This document shows positions 39,541 to 50,602 of a DNA stretch of 64,000 nt, piece by piece (the stretch's first letter is position 1; each line of letters opens with the position of its first letter). Source of the stretch: Panagrolaimus kolymaensis (taxonomy: Eukaryota > Nematoda > Chromadorea > Rhabditida > Panagrolaimidae). A model generated the notes under the pieces. It saw only the letters and a program-made list of their open reading frames with translations. It was not told the DNA's origin and did no database searches. Where the stretch lies: NCBI GenBank assembly GCA_028622995.1, contig JAJQJQ010000101.1, forward strand, positions 86,662 to 150,661. The letters are read 5' to 3'. The position numbers and the translations under genes were made by a program.

Positions 39541-42500
39541 TAGCTGGCCTAAAAAAATGAGTGACTTTTAATATTATTAAAAAAGAATGAGTCAAACAAC
39601 CAAAAAAAAAAAAAAAAAAAAAATAAACAATTTAAAAAAGGGTTTAAAACTATGAGACAAGAAGATAGTTATAAGAAAATTAAAGAATGGAATGGTTCCA
39701 TTCCATCGTCGTCTGTTACTCTACTTTTTTTAATAAAAAAAAATAGTTGCAAAGAAAAAAACAACAGGAGTCCATTATAATTATTTTACTTTACACTTTT
39801 CAAAAAACGATAAAAAAAAATATAATTTATAAGAACGCGCAATTTCATACAAGCAAGTTAAACATATTTTCCTGTTTAAACTAACAAAAACAACAACTTT
39901 TTAAAAAATATTCATTTAAACCCTCTCTGACTGCCTTTCAAGTAACTTTTTAATTTGATTTTACTCATGCAAACAAAGCATAACGTAACCACGGCTTTAA
40001 AAAAATTAGTACCTTTTTATGTTTTTTATTTTTTCGATTAACTTGGCCACAAAAAAAAATAAATGTGAAGACGACTGCTTTGATTGAAGTCAATTACTAC
40101 ATATGTTTCAGGCCTAGAACCAAATAGTTCGACGACCCCTTAAACAAGGTAGGCAACAAAAAAACAAGACAAAAACGTTTCAAAAACTTTTTTTGACGTA
40201 AGAAAAAAAGAAGAAGCAAGAAAAATATAGCGGAGTTACCAAATAAAGGGCGCCAAATAAAAAAAGAAGAAGATGAAGACCAACATTTAATGATAATTTT
40301 TTTCCCTTTCTTTATTTTTTTTTGTTTGCTCAAAAATCTTCTATTTTTTTTTATCTCCAAGAATGTATGCCTTTTTCAAGATTCCTTCTTCTTCTTCCGT
40401 CGTTGATGATCGAGATTTTGGATGAGTCGCTATTGTCCGAAGATGAAGAAAATTGACGTTGTTAAACGCAGAAAATGCAAGGTTTGTTCGATTGTGCATG
40501 CCTTATTCCCCTGAGGCACCAGCGATCACGCTGACTTACAACGCATATTTCTTCAGATGAAAGTCGCAAACCGCAAACACTCGTTTTAGAATTTTTTTTT
40601 TCTGACTGACCACTGGGGAGAGCAGAAATAAATATTTCTTGCTTTTTTTTTTCATCGAGCTTCTTTAAAATCAAGATCCGCAACATGGGTGAAGAAAAAA
40701 AAACTCGCTCGATATTTCAGGGGTAGTGCTTTTTATGAAGAGTTGGTGATAAGCAAATGAAAAAAAGAATGAAATAAAAAAGATTACAAAAAAAAATAAG
40801 CAAAAAGGTGCGCGACAAAAAATGGAAGGATTACGCCTAAATTGCAAATTCACACCATTTTTTTCATTTTGGTTTTTCGGGATAAAAGTAAAAGCGATCA
40901 AACCGGATTGTGGCGATGGTATCCTTGAAATTGTGTGGCAGGTAATATATCTTAATCACATCCACGACGACGATCCTTTTTTGCATTTTTTTGTATTGCT
41001 TTTGTTTTTCAATGTCATTGTTCTTTCAAGGAACTTTTTTTATTCTTAAAATGATGCGTTTTGTTTTCTCTTAGTAATAGAAAGCTGTTTTTTTTTTATT
41101 CAAAGGCTTCATGTTGAAGCCTCGTTTGGAGTAGTTTGGTTAGTAGTTTTAAGAAATTACGCATATATGCATTTGACAGACTTTAAACCATTTCAGTGAA
41201 CTTTGAAAAAAAATTAGACATAAAATAATTCCTTTTTTTTTATTAATAATTATTCTTATTATTATTAGATGTATGTATGTATTATGATGACTCTCATAAA
41301 ATTTTTAATCAAAAAGTTATGTATTTGTTGTTTCATATACATATTTTTTTATTTCCTTTCTGCTCAGCTATTTCAAGCAGGAGAATGGTATTTAAAGTCG
41401 TCGGTTTCATTACAAGACATTTTTAATGTTATTTTTTTCTAGTTTTATTTTTACAAATTTAATTCCATCGGATTATTATGCTTTCTGAGAGTTAGTTATG
41501 GTATTAAAAAAATATTTTTTGTTTTATGTTTTTTATAAGCCTAATTACATTAGTGTGCTTTGACGTTGGTTTGAGGAAAGAGAAATAAAAAATGTTTTAA
41601 GTTTTTGATCATTTTACTCATTTTCAGCCAACAACCAACGCCTAAATTTTTGTTTTGTTTTTGTGGCAAATCAGAAAGAAGCATTTTCGTGCTACAAATA
41701 TAATTTTTTCATTATTGTTTTATTTTTTATTTTTGCTTACAAATGTCAGAGATTTGACGTGAGCGAAGGCAATTTGTTTCATTTCGCCTGGTTTTATAAT
41801 TCTTCGTATTTGGCTACATTTATAATAAAAAGCCATTTTCTATACTATTTAAAAATGGAAAATGAAAATTGTTCAAAATAATTTCTCTTTTAAATTTATC
41901 ATGTTTCATATACATTTTTAAGCCCCCTCCTTTGTATTACATAGATACATATCATTTCCACACGTCTCTGAGAAATATATCCTCGTCTTTTTTTTTCTGC
42001 AACTTTGAATACTCAATGATGGGTAACGGTCATGGTTCAAAGGCGACCCGTCGGAAGGAGGGATAACCAACGTTTGTTTTTTATTTGGACATTTTGTGGA
42101 TGATGATTATCAATCGTCGTCGTCGTTCTTTCTGTCCTATGCTTCTCTTCCTTACTTGGTTGTGCTTTTTTGTTTTGTTGAGAAGACAGAGGGCATTATT
42201 GTTAGAAGGACAATTTAAGGTGTTTTCCTTCCCTTTTTTTCTTCAATACTCCCTTTCCGCTATTAGCTTCCGTTTTTGCAAATTTCATTTTTTTCTTCTT
42301 CTATGAAACACATAGATCTTAACTTGATTTTTTATTTCACTTTTGTCCTTTGTGTTGCTGCATTTTTCTGTGACGTTATTTGGATATTTTACTTTTACAT
42401 TTTATTTTGTTGTTCCAACCTTCCTTTTTATATAAACGGTTCTTAGAGGATAAAAAAAAGAAAGACATACCTTAATAAATTTTTTTCTTTTGACCCATAA

Positions 42501-43186
42501 AACTTTTTAAAATGACTGAGTTGTTCTTAGTTTCTTTTAAAAGTTTAACTTTTTTTACTATTGAACAATTAATCTCTTATTATTTAAATTCTCTTTCTAA
42601 TACAGTTCCTCCTTCATTTTATGTAAATGCTTCCTTTATCGTCAGCTAATTGCTGTTTGGTAATTTTAAAACGAGGTTTACTTTCGTGACTTCATTCCTT
42701 CAGGTTTGGTGAGGATGTTTCAATAATTTCCGGTTTAATATTTTTGTTAAGGGCAACTTTTTTCCTTCTAAAAAATAAAACAGCTATTTTAAGAATCTCT
42801 TGAGGATGTTGAAGACGAAGCTTTGCTAAGATAACATTAAAATGAAGATTCATTTTTGACCGCAAAAAAATAAACCAGACTTAATTCATTTTTATTTTTT
42901 GTGCCTTTCCTTTATTTACACACTTTTTTCTTTCATTCATCCATGAAGGCGGTATTCCCTAATGAATTTTCAGCAAAATTTTATTTTCTCGCCCTCCATT
43001 TTTATTCATCTTTGACAGTAGTCTTAAGATTTATTTATTGTCCATCGTGTCTTTCTTTTTAATCAAGCTTTTTATAATTCGTGGCTATTAAATGGATGTT
43101 ATTAAACATTTTTTATAATACAATTTTCCATTATCACTGTTTCAGGTAAAAAAAAGGTCACGCACTAAAACTTAAAATTTTTAAAA
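39541..43186. other. Intergenic region between divergent vWA/ZP and neuropeptide genes
   Basis: This is 3.6 kb of mostly T/A-rich DNA that should contain both promoters. A pure A tract of about 22 lies at 39602-39623. A moderately GC stretch at about 40480-40570 has no readable exon. ATGTATGTATGTAT occurs near 41270. Open frames here are F/L/K-rich and judged chance. Confidence 0.5.
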
Positions 43187-43716
43187 ATGCGTCAATCACA
43201 AGTGTTGTTGGTAATATTTCTTTTTGTTGGATTTGTTGCTGCTTCAAAAGGTAGCTTTTTATTTTTTTCGTTTTGTAAAAGTTTTGAAATTAATTTGTTG
43301 CATTTTTTATAGATTTGCAAGGAAATGAACATTCTCACAGAATTTATCTTTTGAAACGTTTTCCAATTTCGCATCAAAATATTTATTTTAATGAAGATCC
43401 CACAATAGATGCATTACAAAATTTAGATGGAAATGATTTACAAGAAAAACGTGGAATGCCTATTTCGTTTACAAACGATAAAAGAGCCATTCCAATGTCG
43501 GGTGGAATTTATGGGAAACGAAGTTCCATCCCTGCATATTTTGATTTTGATGATGTATTTGGAAGTGATAATGGAGCAATCAAAAGAACATCATTACCAT
43601 TTTCGGGTGGAATTTATGGTAAAAGAGCTATGAAGATTCCATTCTCCGGAGGAATTTATGGAAAACGCAGTATCTCCCTTCGATCTCTTCCAATTAGTGG
43701 AGGAATTTATGGTTGA
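43187..43716 (+). CDS. nlp-10: Neuropeptide precursor of the NLP-10 (GGxYGamide) family
   Basis: Two exons (43187-43250 and 43313-43716) encode a secreted precursor of 155 residues. A signal peptide comes first (MRQSQVLLVIFLFVGFVAAS). Dibasic KR sites release AIPMSGGIYG, TSLPFSGGIYG and AMKIPFSGGIYG, and the protein ends in a fourth copy, SLPISGGIYG, directly before the stop. The glycine before each KR, or at the C-terminus, is the amide donor. C. elegans NLP-10 peptides share the (P)F(S/N)GGMYG core; here Met is Ile in every copy. Spacer peptides between KR sites (GMPISFTND; SSIPAYFDFDDVFGSDN) are unlike the rest. It should act as a neuromodulator through a G-protein-coupled receptor; receptor unknown. 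Confidence 0.85.
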
Positions 43717-44255
43717 ATAAAAAAGCAAACCAAAACTTTTAATTCACAAATTTATGATCTCATATAATTTATTTGATATATTTATTGTATTGTATCTCAA
43801 AAGACCTTCCTTCTTTACATCATCAACAACAACAAAAAAAACTACCGCCGCAGCCATATTTTTATCTATCGTCTCTCTCTCTTCCACAAAAAAGCGTCTC
43901 GTCATCGTCATTCACCGCCAAACTAAACCTTTTTTTTTATTATTAACAAGCGCCATTTTTTGTTTGTTGCGCGCTTTCACTTCTGTTATTTTATTGTTTC
44001 TTCGTTCTTGTCTGTTTTTACACGCTTCTTCTAAAAATGCTGTTTTTGTTTTTAAAAAAAAATTATTCTTTCTCTTTTTTTTATTTGTATTTTTTCTTGA
44101 CATATAGAAATAAAGGACCTGTTAACAGATAATATTCACTCCAGGAGGATGTTGCTAAGTAATGACAAACAAATTCCATGCAAGTTAAATTATTTTTTTA
44201 AAAGACGTGAAAATACAATAAAATAACATTTACAAATTTTTGTCTTTGGTAAAAA
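43717..44255. other. Spacer between neuropeptide and CEP104-like genes
   Basis: AT-rich spacer, pyrimidine-rich on the plus strand from 43.80 to 44.10 kb. The open frame across it encodes F/L/S/K-rich sequence in a CT-rich tract and is not convincing. The next gene's ATG follows GGTAAAAA at 44256. Confidence 0.5.
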
Positions 44256-46411
44256 ATGGCTGAACGAAAGCGACTCCCAACAGCCACGGCTGAATTATAT
44301 TATGATGAGTATGTTCAACGAAGAAATAAAGAATTGGCTAAAAATCGACCATCAAGTAAAAAATCTCAACGTTCTGTTAGCAGCAATCCAGAAAGACCAA
44401 ATTCTAAAAGTAGTCGAATTTCAACAGCTTCATCCAGAAAAAGCACAGCTTCTGCAGGTCCCAAACCTTATGAATTGTATGACTATTTTTATTTTGAATT
44501 ATTTGTGTCTTTAACTTTTTGTATTTTTAAATTTATAGCGAAGCTCATGAATACAAACCAAACGGATATTCCACTTTCAATACACAACTTGGTGAAGATC
44601 CAATGACAGCAATTCGAACTTTAAAAAATCGACTACGAGACATGACTATTTCCTCTGCAACTAAAGATCGTCTTGTAAAGGTTGCTAAAATGCATTTATA
44701 AAAAAATATTTTGTTAAAATTTCTAGACGAAAGCTTTTTTTAATCCTATTTTGAAAATTTTTTCTTTCAGACTCAACTTTGTCAACAAGCATGCGATAAA
44801 TTAACTGAAGCGGAAGTTGAAATGGGAAATTTATCTCATCAGAGATCTCAAGCAATTTTACATGGCAAAGTTGAAGATGCTAAAAAGATAAGTAATAAAA
44901 TGAATGAATTGCGTGATCGTGCGACTTATCATGCTTATACGGATTTGTTGTTAGACAAAGATCAGGTGAGACTAAAAAAACCTAAAATTTAAAAAAACAA
45001 GTGAATGAGTTTTAGATAAATTCTTTTGGTGTCAAATCAACCTGGGTTCCATCACCTGAAAATTCTGAAGGTGAAGAAGAACAACCTCAACCAAAGTAAA
45101 GTCATTATTTAAGAAGCGCTTAATCGTTGAACAATATTTTTTTAGAAAAAAAGTTGAACCCAAAATTAAAGAAATCCGTTACCTAAGCGATAGAAAAAGA
45201 GAACGTGAAATGGAAGAAGGCAAAAACCAAAATTTAAAAGCTTTCCGCCCTCTCTCAGCTCAAAAACCAACAAAAAGAAATGTTCGGATATTTGGTGGAG
45301 TTGTTGTGGGTCCCAATGGTTTAACAGAAAATGATCCCTTTAGACCTGCTGATGAATATGGGTATGTACATATAGTAGCTGATTTTGAAACACTTAAAAC
45401 TATGTAATTTAATTTAATAAATTTAAGAAAATGTTCATTTTGTAATGAAATCAATGGAGAATTTGCGCGTGAACAATTATTAAAATTGCATATGAGCGAA
45501 AATTGCCCATGTTTGACTAAATGTGATTATTGTGATAAAATTATTGAAGTCCAAAAACTAAATGAACATCAACTAAATCGTTGTAAATTTGTTAATGGTG
45601 AACTTGGGCAGTGTAGTTTATGTGGATTAGCCTGCTACAAAGGAGAAAGTTCACATCCGAGGTGTCGAAGTTAGTTAGTTAGTCATCAAAAATATTTATA
45701 AGGGTTCAAAAAAAAAAGATTAATTTGTATTTTAATTTTGTTGCAGGAATGAAGCCTCCGGAAGATTCAGAATGGTGTCCACTTTGTTCCATCGCTGTTA
45801 AACCCAAAGATTCTAAAGAGGCATGGGAAAAGCATTTGAAAAAAGATTGTTATAATAATCCAAGAAAAAATTTGAGTGGAACACCAGCTCCAGGATGGGA
45901 GTAAGCATGAATGAAAGTTTTTAGTTTAAAAAAAAGTAAATTTTAGTTATGGCGATCCCGATGTCACAGCTGTACCGACGCCTCCAGAAAATGTACGATA
46001 ATTACAGTAATATTTTTTGGTGTCAGCTTTTTACAAAAGAAAACAAAAACACTAAAAAGGCTTAAAAATTATTTTACAGGCCGCTGGAAAACCTGGAGCA
46101 AACCAAAACCCAAATCAACCAGGAGAAGGTAGTGGAGAATATCCCGATGATCCCAATGCCCTTTATGATCCTTCAGGTTATCCACCACAATATGTATATG
46201 CTAAAGCTCCAGTGAATGCAGAAAGTATTCGAGAAGCATTTGATAAAATTAAAGAGGAAAGAAAAGCTGAAACCGAGAGAATGCGTGAAGAAGAAGCAAA
46301 GAAAGAAAAAGTGGAAGAAGAAATGGCAGAAAAAGAAGCGAAACGCTTGGAACAAGAAGTTAGTAAAATAAAAAAGAAAAGAGATGAAGAAAAGAAGAAA
46401 AAGAAAAAATA
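44256..46411 (+). CDS. CEP104-like zinc-finger protein (lacks N-terminal domains)
   Basis: CEP104 sits at the distal centriole and ciliary tip and binds CP110, CEP97 and EB1. About eight exons encode roughly 500 residues. A Ser/Lys-rich start (MAERKRLPTATAELYYDEYV) is followed by a UVR-like helical segment (KLTEAEVEMGNLSHQRSQAI...VEDAKKISNKMNEL). A zinc-finger array comes next at 45.4-45.9 kb: KCSFCNEIN, CPCLTKCDYCDKIIEV, GQCSLCGLACYKG, WCPLCSIAVKP and AWEKHLKKDCYNNPRKN. The last matches the CPLC...EAWKVHL...C...NLRKT block at the end of the CEP104 finger region. The C-terminus is a highly charged coiled coil ending in polylysine. The jelly-roll and TOG domains of vertebrate CEP104 are missing, so the protein is either shortened or a separate relative. 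Ciliary function is inference. Confidence 0.7.
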
Positions 46412-46456
46412 ACTATAATTTATTGGACATTAAAAGCCTTTTTTTTTTATTAAATA

Positions 46457-47272
46457 TTAATTATGTTTGGAATAAAGTTTGGATAAAAAATCGAATGCTT
46501 TTTGTTTGTCTTTATCTTGCATTTCTGCGTGGGCTAGCTTTTCATGAATTAAGTGTTGAATGTCATTAAATTGTCCTTCTCTGGCGTAAATCTAAAAAAC
46601 TATAGTTAAAGCAATATTTTCTGCACCAATAATTTCTTACTTGTATTTGTTTTTGATCTGTTGAATTAAGCATCGACAGTGCAGAACTCAAAGTGGAGTC
46701 CAAAGATGATCCAGCAAAAGCATTGAGAATTTTATTATAAGTTTCACGCAAAATTGTTTGATCTTTCTTAGGTAAAGCATGAAACTTGCGTAAAAACATT
46801 TGTTGTTGAGACGCTGTATCATTTAAATTACTCCAAACATTCAAATGATCTTTTTCTTGATTAGTTAAATTTTTAACAATATTTTCTGTTAATGAAATCG
46901 CGGGTTGATGCTTGTCCAAATAACTAATAACGTAATCTTTTTCTTCCTGGGTGCAGAGTTTATCGACCTAAAACCTTTGTAAATGAAAAAAAAATATGTA
47001 AAAATAAAGTAATTTACTTTTCCAATTAATGTTTGAATAAGCGAATCCAATCTTGAAATTTTTGCAGCATAATCAAGACTCTCCCGAAATTTGGAATCCA
47101 AAGTTGCTAAAGTCCTAATTTTTGCAAAACAAGCAGAAACAGATGGGTGTTCATTTGTCTAAAATTTAAATATTTGTTGTTACATAAATTTGGTAGTTAA
47201 AAATAAAGATAAACTCCACACCTCTCCAAAAGCTATCGCAATCAACGTTAACATAAAAATAAACTTCAACAT
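46457..47272 (-). CDS. Unknown secreted helical protein
   Basis: Four exons give about 215 residues. The first (MLKFIFMLTLIAIAFGE) is a clear signal peptide with a splice donor right after it. The mature protein is rich in Leu, Lys, Asp and Gln and looks all-helical. Readable segments are HPSVSACFAKIRTLATLDSK, KLCTQEEKDYVISYLDKHQP, NLTNQEKDHLNVWSNL and FLRKFHALPKKDQTI. It has few cysteines. The style recalls secreted nematode helical families (DUF148/SXP-RAL-2 or similar), but no signature is present, so I give no family. The gene converges on the CEP104-like gene with 45 bp between stop codons. Confidence 0.65.
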
Positions 47273-48084
47273 TTCTTCTCCAAAAAATCAAATTTTAACG
47301 CTGTCAATCAAAATGAAAAACTACTATAAAAGAAAAATAACTTTTGATCCATCAAAAAAAAGTCCCAAAGTAATGTCAAAAATGAATATGGATGTCCAGA
47401 AAATGAACACATGCATGCATCCCTTGTTGTTTTTATCCTCACGCCTCGCATCACAATAAATTACTTTGTGTCAATCATGTACAACAACCGGAATCGTACA
47501 TACATATTTCCATCTCGCATTGCTGTTCATTTTTACCCACAAAAATCAATGTTTAGCCTATACAACAAAGGAAATGGTGGTCAAATTCGGATTCCCCATG
47601 GTCGAAAACCTTTATATCATAAGAAAATATAAAATTATAATTATAAAATGAATTATAGCATAATTTTGAAGTAATTCAATAGTAAACCGTCATGTTGCTG
47701 TATCTCCATGAATATGGTAACAATTGGCCAATTCCTCTTGGATTTAGCCTAATCAAACATAGGAGAAAACATTGTTTACTCCATCTCAGAAAAAAAATTT
47801 CAAATGCTTTACTTTATGGACTTTGAAGCCTCTCCTGTCACGATCAGTGTTGTAACGGCGGCGCCGCCGCCCCACACTTTTTTTTTTCTTGACGCGAAAA
47901 AGTGTGGGTCGGCGGCGAGGCGGCGCCGCCGTTACAACACTGGTCACGAATTTGTATTCGCAAACCTTTGATAAAAATTTACTCATCAAATTTTTTGTTG
48001 TTGCGAAAATCTGAAATCTGTTTCAATTCACTTGCATTCTTTTTTCTAACTTTTTCAATTTCAACTAACCAATCTTGATCTAAC
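47273..48084. other. Intergenic region with a foldback element
   Basis: Divergent promoter region between the secreted-protein gene and the F-box-like gene. It contains the hAT-like foldback at 47845-47942. The rest is AT-rich without recognisable genes. Confidence 0.5.
47845..47942. mobile_element. hAT-like foldback MITE with target duplication
   Basis: A 98-bp GC-rich palindrome. The ends are CAGTGTTGTAACGGCGGCG and its reverse complement, and the arms run about 40 bp to a short T-rich loop. The CAGTG tip is typical of hAT termini. Flanks are GTCACGAT (47837-47844) and GTCACGAA (47943-47950), an 8-bp target duplication with one mismatch, the length hAT elements make. No coding. It lies about 140 bp upstream of the F-box-like gene, so it could affect its expression (inference). 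Confidence 0.82.
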
Positions 48085-48991
48085 ATGGCCGATTCAAATA
48101 TGAATGATACAAAACCAATGGAACAAACAAGAAAAAATTTGAAACGTAAACTTCCACATGATGAATCTTTGGACCTCGTTGCTGAATCAAACATGAATGT
48201 TATCAAATCCTTCAAGAAGAATATGAAAACATCTGACGAAGAAACAACCTTTGATTTCAATTCACTTCCATGGGAATGTCAAAAACGGTTTGCTGAAGTT
48301 TGTGATCAAGAAACTGTGAAAACGTTTGCTCAAATCAATGCTGAAACAAGAAAACTCGTCAAAAGATGTCATAGAATTGAAGATGTAATCATCACGATGA
48401 ATGATGCAAATGAAATCTCGTGCAAATACTTTGCTGTTTGTTATTGTGAAGAAGATGAATATTGCAAAGGAATAAACGCTGACGATCTTTCATCCTTCAA
48501 TGGTAAATTTCAAGTTATGAATTCAATCTCAATCAAAGCTACAAAGGAACAAAAAATTGATACTCTTTTCCTGGATCATTTACCAATCAACTTCAATTCC
48601 TGCAAACATCTTACGTTAGCTGCAAAATCTATGGCTCTTGAAGATTTGAAGAAATTAATGAATCCTGAATTGAAAAGTCTCACATTTCATGGTGGTATTG
48701 AATCAAATGATTCTTTGGAAGATTTCGTTAATTTTATCAGAGATTTATCAAGATTGGAAAAGTTTTTGTAAGCGTTTTTTGTTGTATGGTTTTCTAACTT
48801 GTTATTTCATTTGCAGCTTCGTTTTGGCATATCTTAGAAGCTCTTTATCCTTCGGTTCAGCTGCTTTAGTTCAAGAAGCTCGTGTTCTTCGTTCTCAAGA
48901 AGTTATTACTCATTTCTTTGGTTTTAAAGTGGCTAATCATCAAAATCCTGAGAACAATGTTTTTGATCTTTTCTTCAGCAAAGGTTTTTAA
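48085..48991 (+). CDS. Divergent F-box-like protein (intact paralogue of the 18.4 kb gene)
   Basis: Two exons (48085-48767 and 48817-48991; intron GTAAG to TTGCAG) encode about 285 residues. A charged N-terminus precedes an F-box-like region at residues about 53-95 (FDFNSLPWECQKRFAEVCDQ, then TVKTFAQINAETRKLVKRC). The C-terminal part has weak leucine-rich units (CKHLTLAAKSMALEDLKKLM; LKSLTFHGGIESNDSLEDFV). The same layout is found in the frameshifted copy at 18.4 kb, which defines a small local family. It is likely an SCF adaptor; expanded F-box-like families are common in nematodes. Substrate unknown. Confidence 0.7.
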
Positions 48992-49359
48992 GATGTACTT
49001 GTTCATACTTTTTTCATGTTTTTGTTCTGTAAGATTTGTATTGTTCTTGTTTTTTTTCATACTAATGTTCTGTTTAATAAATTCTGTATTATATCCAACT
49101 TTTTTCTATCTTTCAGTTAAAAACTTTTATTTGATAGATTTCCAAAAGGATTATTTTATAAAATTTGCATAACTATTTTTTTCGGTAACCAAGAAACTTC
49201 ATTTTTTTACTTTAAATTTTGTCATCGATTGCAACAGTTGTGTGTTATCTCCGCAAAAAATGCCTGTTTCAGCTGCTGCAACCAGATCTGTCGCTTATTC
49301 TCTATTAATCAATAGCTCTGCATATGACTAAACCATCAGCATTTGGCAAATATCATCCT
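48992..49359. other. Spacer between convergent genes
   Basis: This is the 3' flank of the F-box-like gene, with AATAAA near 49076. T-rich; no coding recognised. Confidence 0.5.
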
Positions 49360-50302
49360 TTACCCACCTTCTTCAGATAGACTCGATTTAACTTTAGTGC
49401 AAGCAAGCTCCACCAATGCTATTGTTATTTGAGAGGCATTTGCAAATTCCATCTGGACATTGAATGCATTAACGCAATCTTTATCAACTGCACTATAAGG
49501 TCACAATGTCTCGACACGAAAATATTTAAATTTTTTAAATAATTTTTACTGTAATTCATTTTTATAACAATTTTTTAAACTATTTTTGTCTGTTAAACCA
49601 CATTTTGGAGGTGATAAGGATAACAATGATACCAAAATCATCACCATTTGGTAAGAATTTGGCGAACTTCCAATATCGCATATATCAGTTTTAACTTGTA
49701 TCGAAGATCAGAATATCTGTAAACCTGAAATTTTTAATCTGTATGGAAAATCAGCTTCCTAACATTCATGTGAACATGGTTGACTCGTTTTTTTCTAAAA
49801 AAATCTAAATGCCGTCCTGAATTGTACAATTTTGTTCGAAAAAATAGGTGTTTTTGACCCCATTTTGACGCATTTTTGGTGCTTTCTAGCACCAAATGTT
49901 ACAATTCAGGACGGCATTTAGATTTTTTTGGAAAAAAAACGAGTCAACCATGTTCACATGAATGTTAGGAAGCTGATTTTCCATACAGATTAAAAATTTC
50001 AGGTTTACAGATATTCTGATCTTCGATTGAAGATTGAGTTGGTCGGAAGTCTACTAAAATGTTACCAATCGTGATGAAATTTTGTATCAATAGCTTCCTT
50101 ATAATCTCCCAAATATAAATTTAATAACAGAAATAATTAAAAATGTTATTAATAAAAAGAATTGCTATGAGATCCGAAAAAAATATTTCGTCGGGTCTCA
50201 ACACGGTCACAAATGAACTTACAGTGCAACTGTGACACGCTTAAAGCAATCTTCTTTAACGCGGACTTTTCGATTGATTGCACTACTAAAACCCGCTGCC
50301 AT
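49360..50302 (-). CDS. Small unknown protein, candidate last cistron of an operon
   Basis: Two exons join exactly in frame: 50223-50302 (80 nt, from MAAGFSSAINRKVRVKEDCF) and 49360-49492 (133 nt, to KVKSSLSEEGG), giving 70 residues. The donor reads ACT|GTAAGT and the acceptor TTATAG. The 730-bp intron holds the palindrome at 49701-50026. Nine bases before the ATG there is a TTTTGTTAG acceptor like those before ykt-6 and alg-11, so it may be trans-spliced as the next cistron. I do not recognise the protein. It has two similar Lys/Asp-Cys units (KEDC and DKDC). It could be a chance join, but frame, splice sites and position all agree. Confidence 0.42.
49701..50026. repeat. 326-bp near-perfect palindrome (foldback element)
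   Basis: Arms of about 128 bp (49701-49828 and about 49890-50026) are almost exact reverse complements, starting TCGAAGATCAGAATATCTGT and ending with its complement. The central about 60 bp includes a small hairpin GGTGCTTTCTAGCACC. I see no clear target-site duplication or known terminal motif. The near identity of the arms suggests recent formation or gene conversion. It sits in the intron of the small unknown gene. Confidence 0.8.
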
Positions 50303-50602
50303 GATGAGAAACTAACAAAAGAAGAAGATTTTTATTAAGAACTTTACAAAATATACGTACAATCAAAAAATGTAAAGACAAAATAAAGACGACGCACACC
50401 AAATTTAGCACAGAAAAAAAGATAATGTCGACAATGGAAAGTCAAATAAATACAGAAAAAAGTGAACAGATTGATTGGATCCAACAAAAAGAAGTCATCG
50501 AAATGTACTCAATTATGTATCCGAAAAAATAATTACAGTCAAAGAAAAGCATATACAATACAATAAAAATAATATGTAACAATGTTAGTGTTGAGAAAGA
50601 GT

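Noticed and set aside
39602..39623. Pure A tract as a retroposed poly(A) tail
   Set aside because: No element body or target duplication beside it; it lies next to the vWA/ZP gene start and is common in this A/T-run-rich genome.
43754..44107. 117-codon frame downstream of the neuropeptide gene
   Set aside because: Generated by CT-rich simple sequence; the opposite strand gives an equally meaningless K/N-rich frame.
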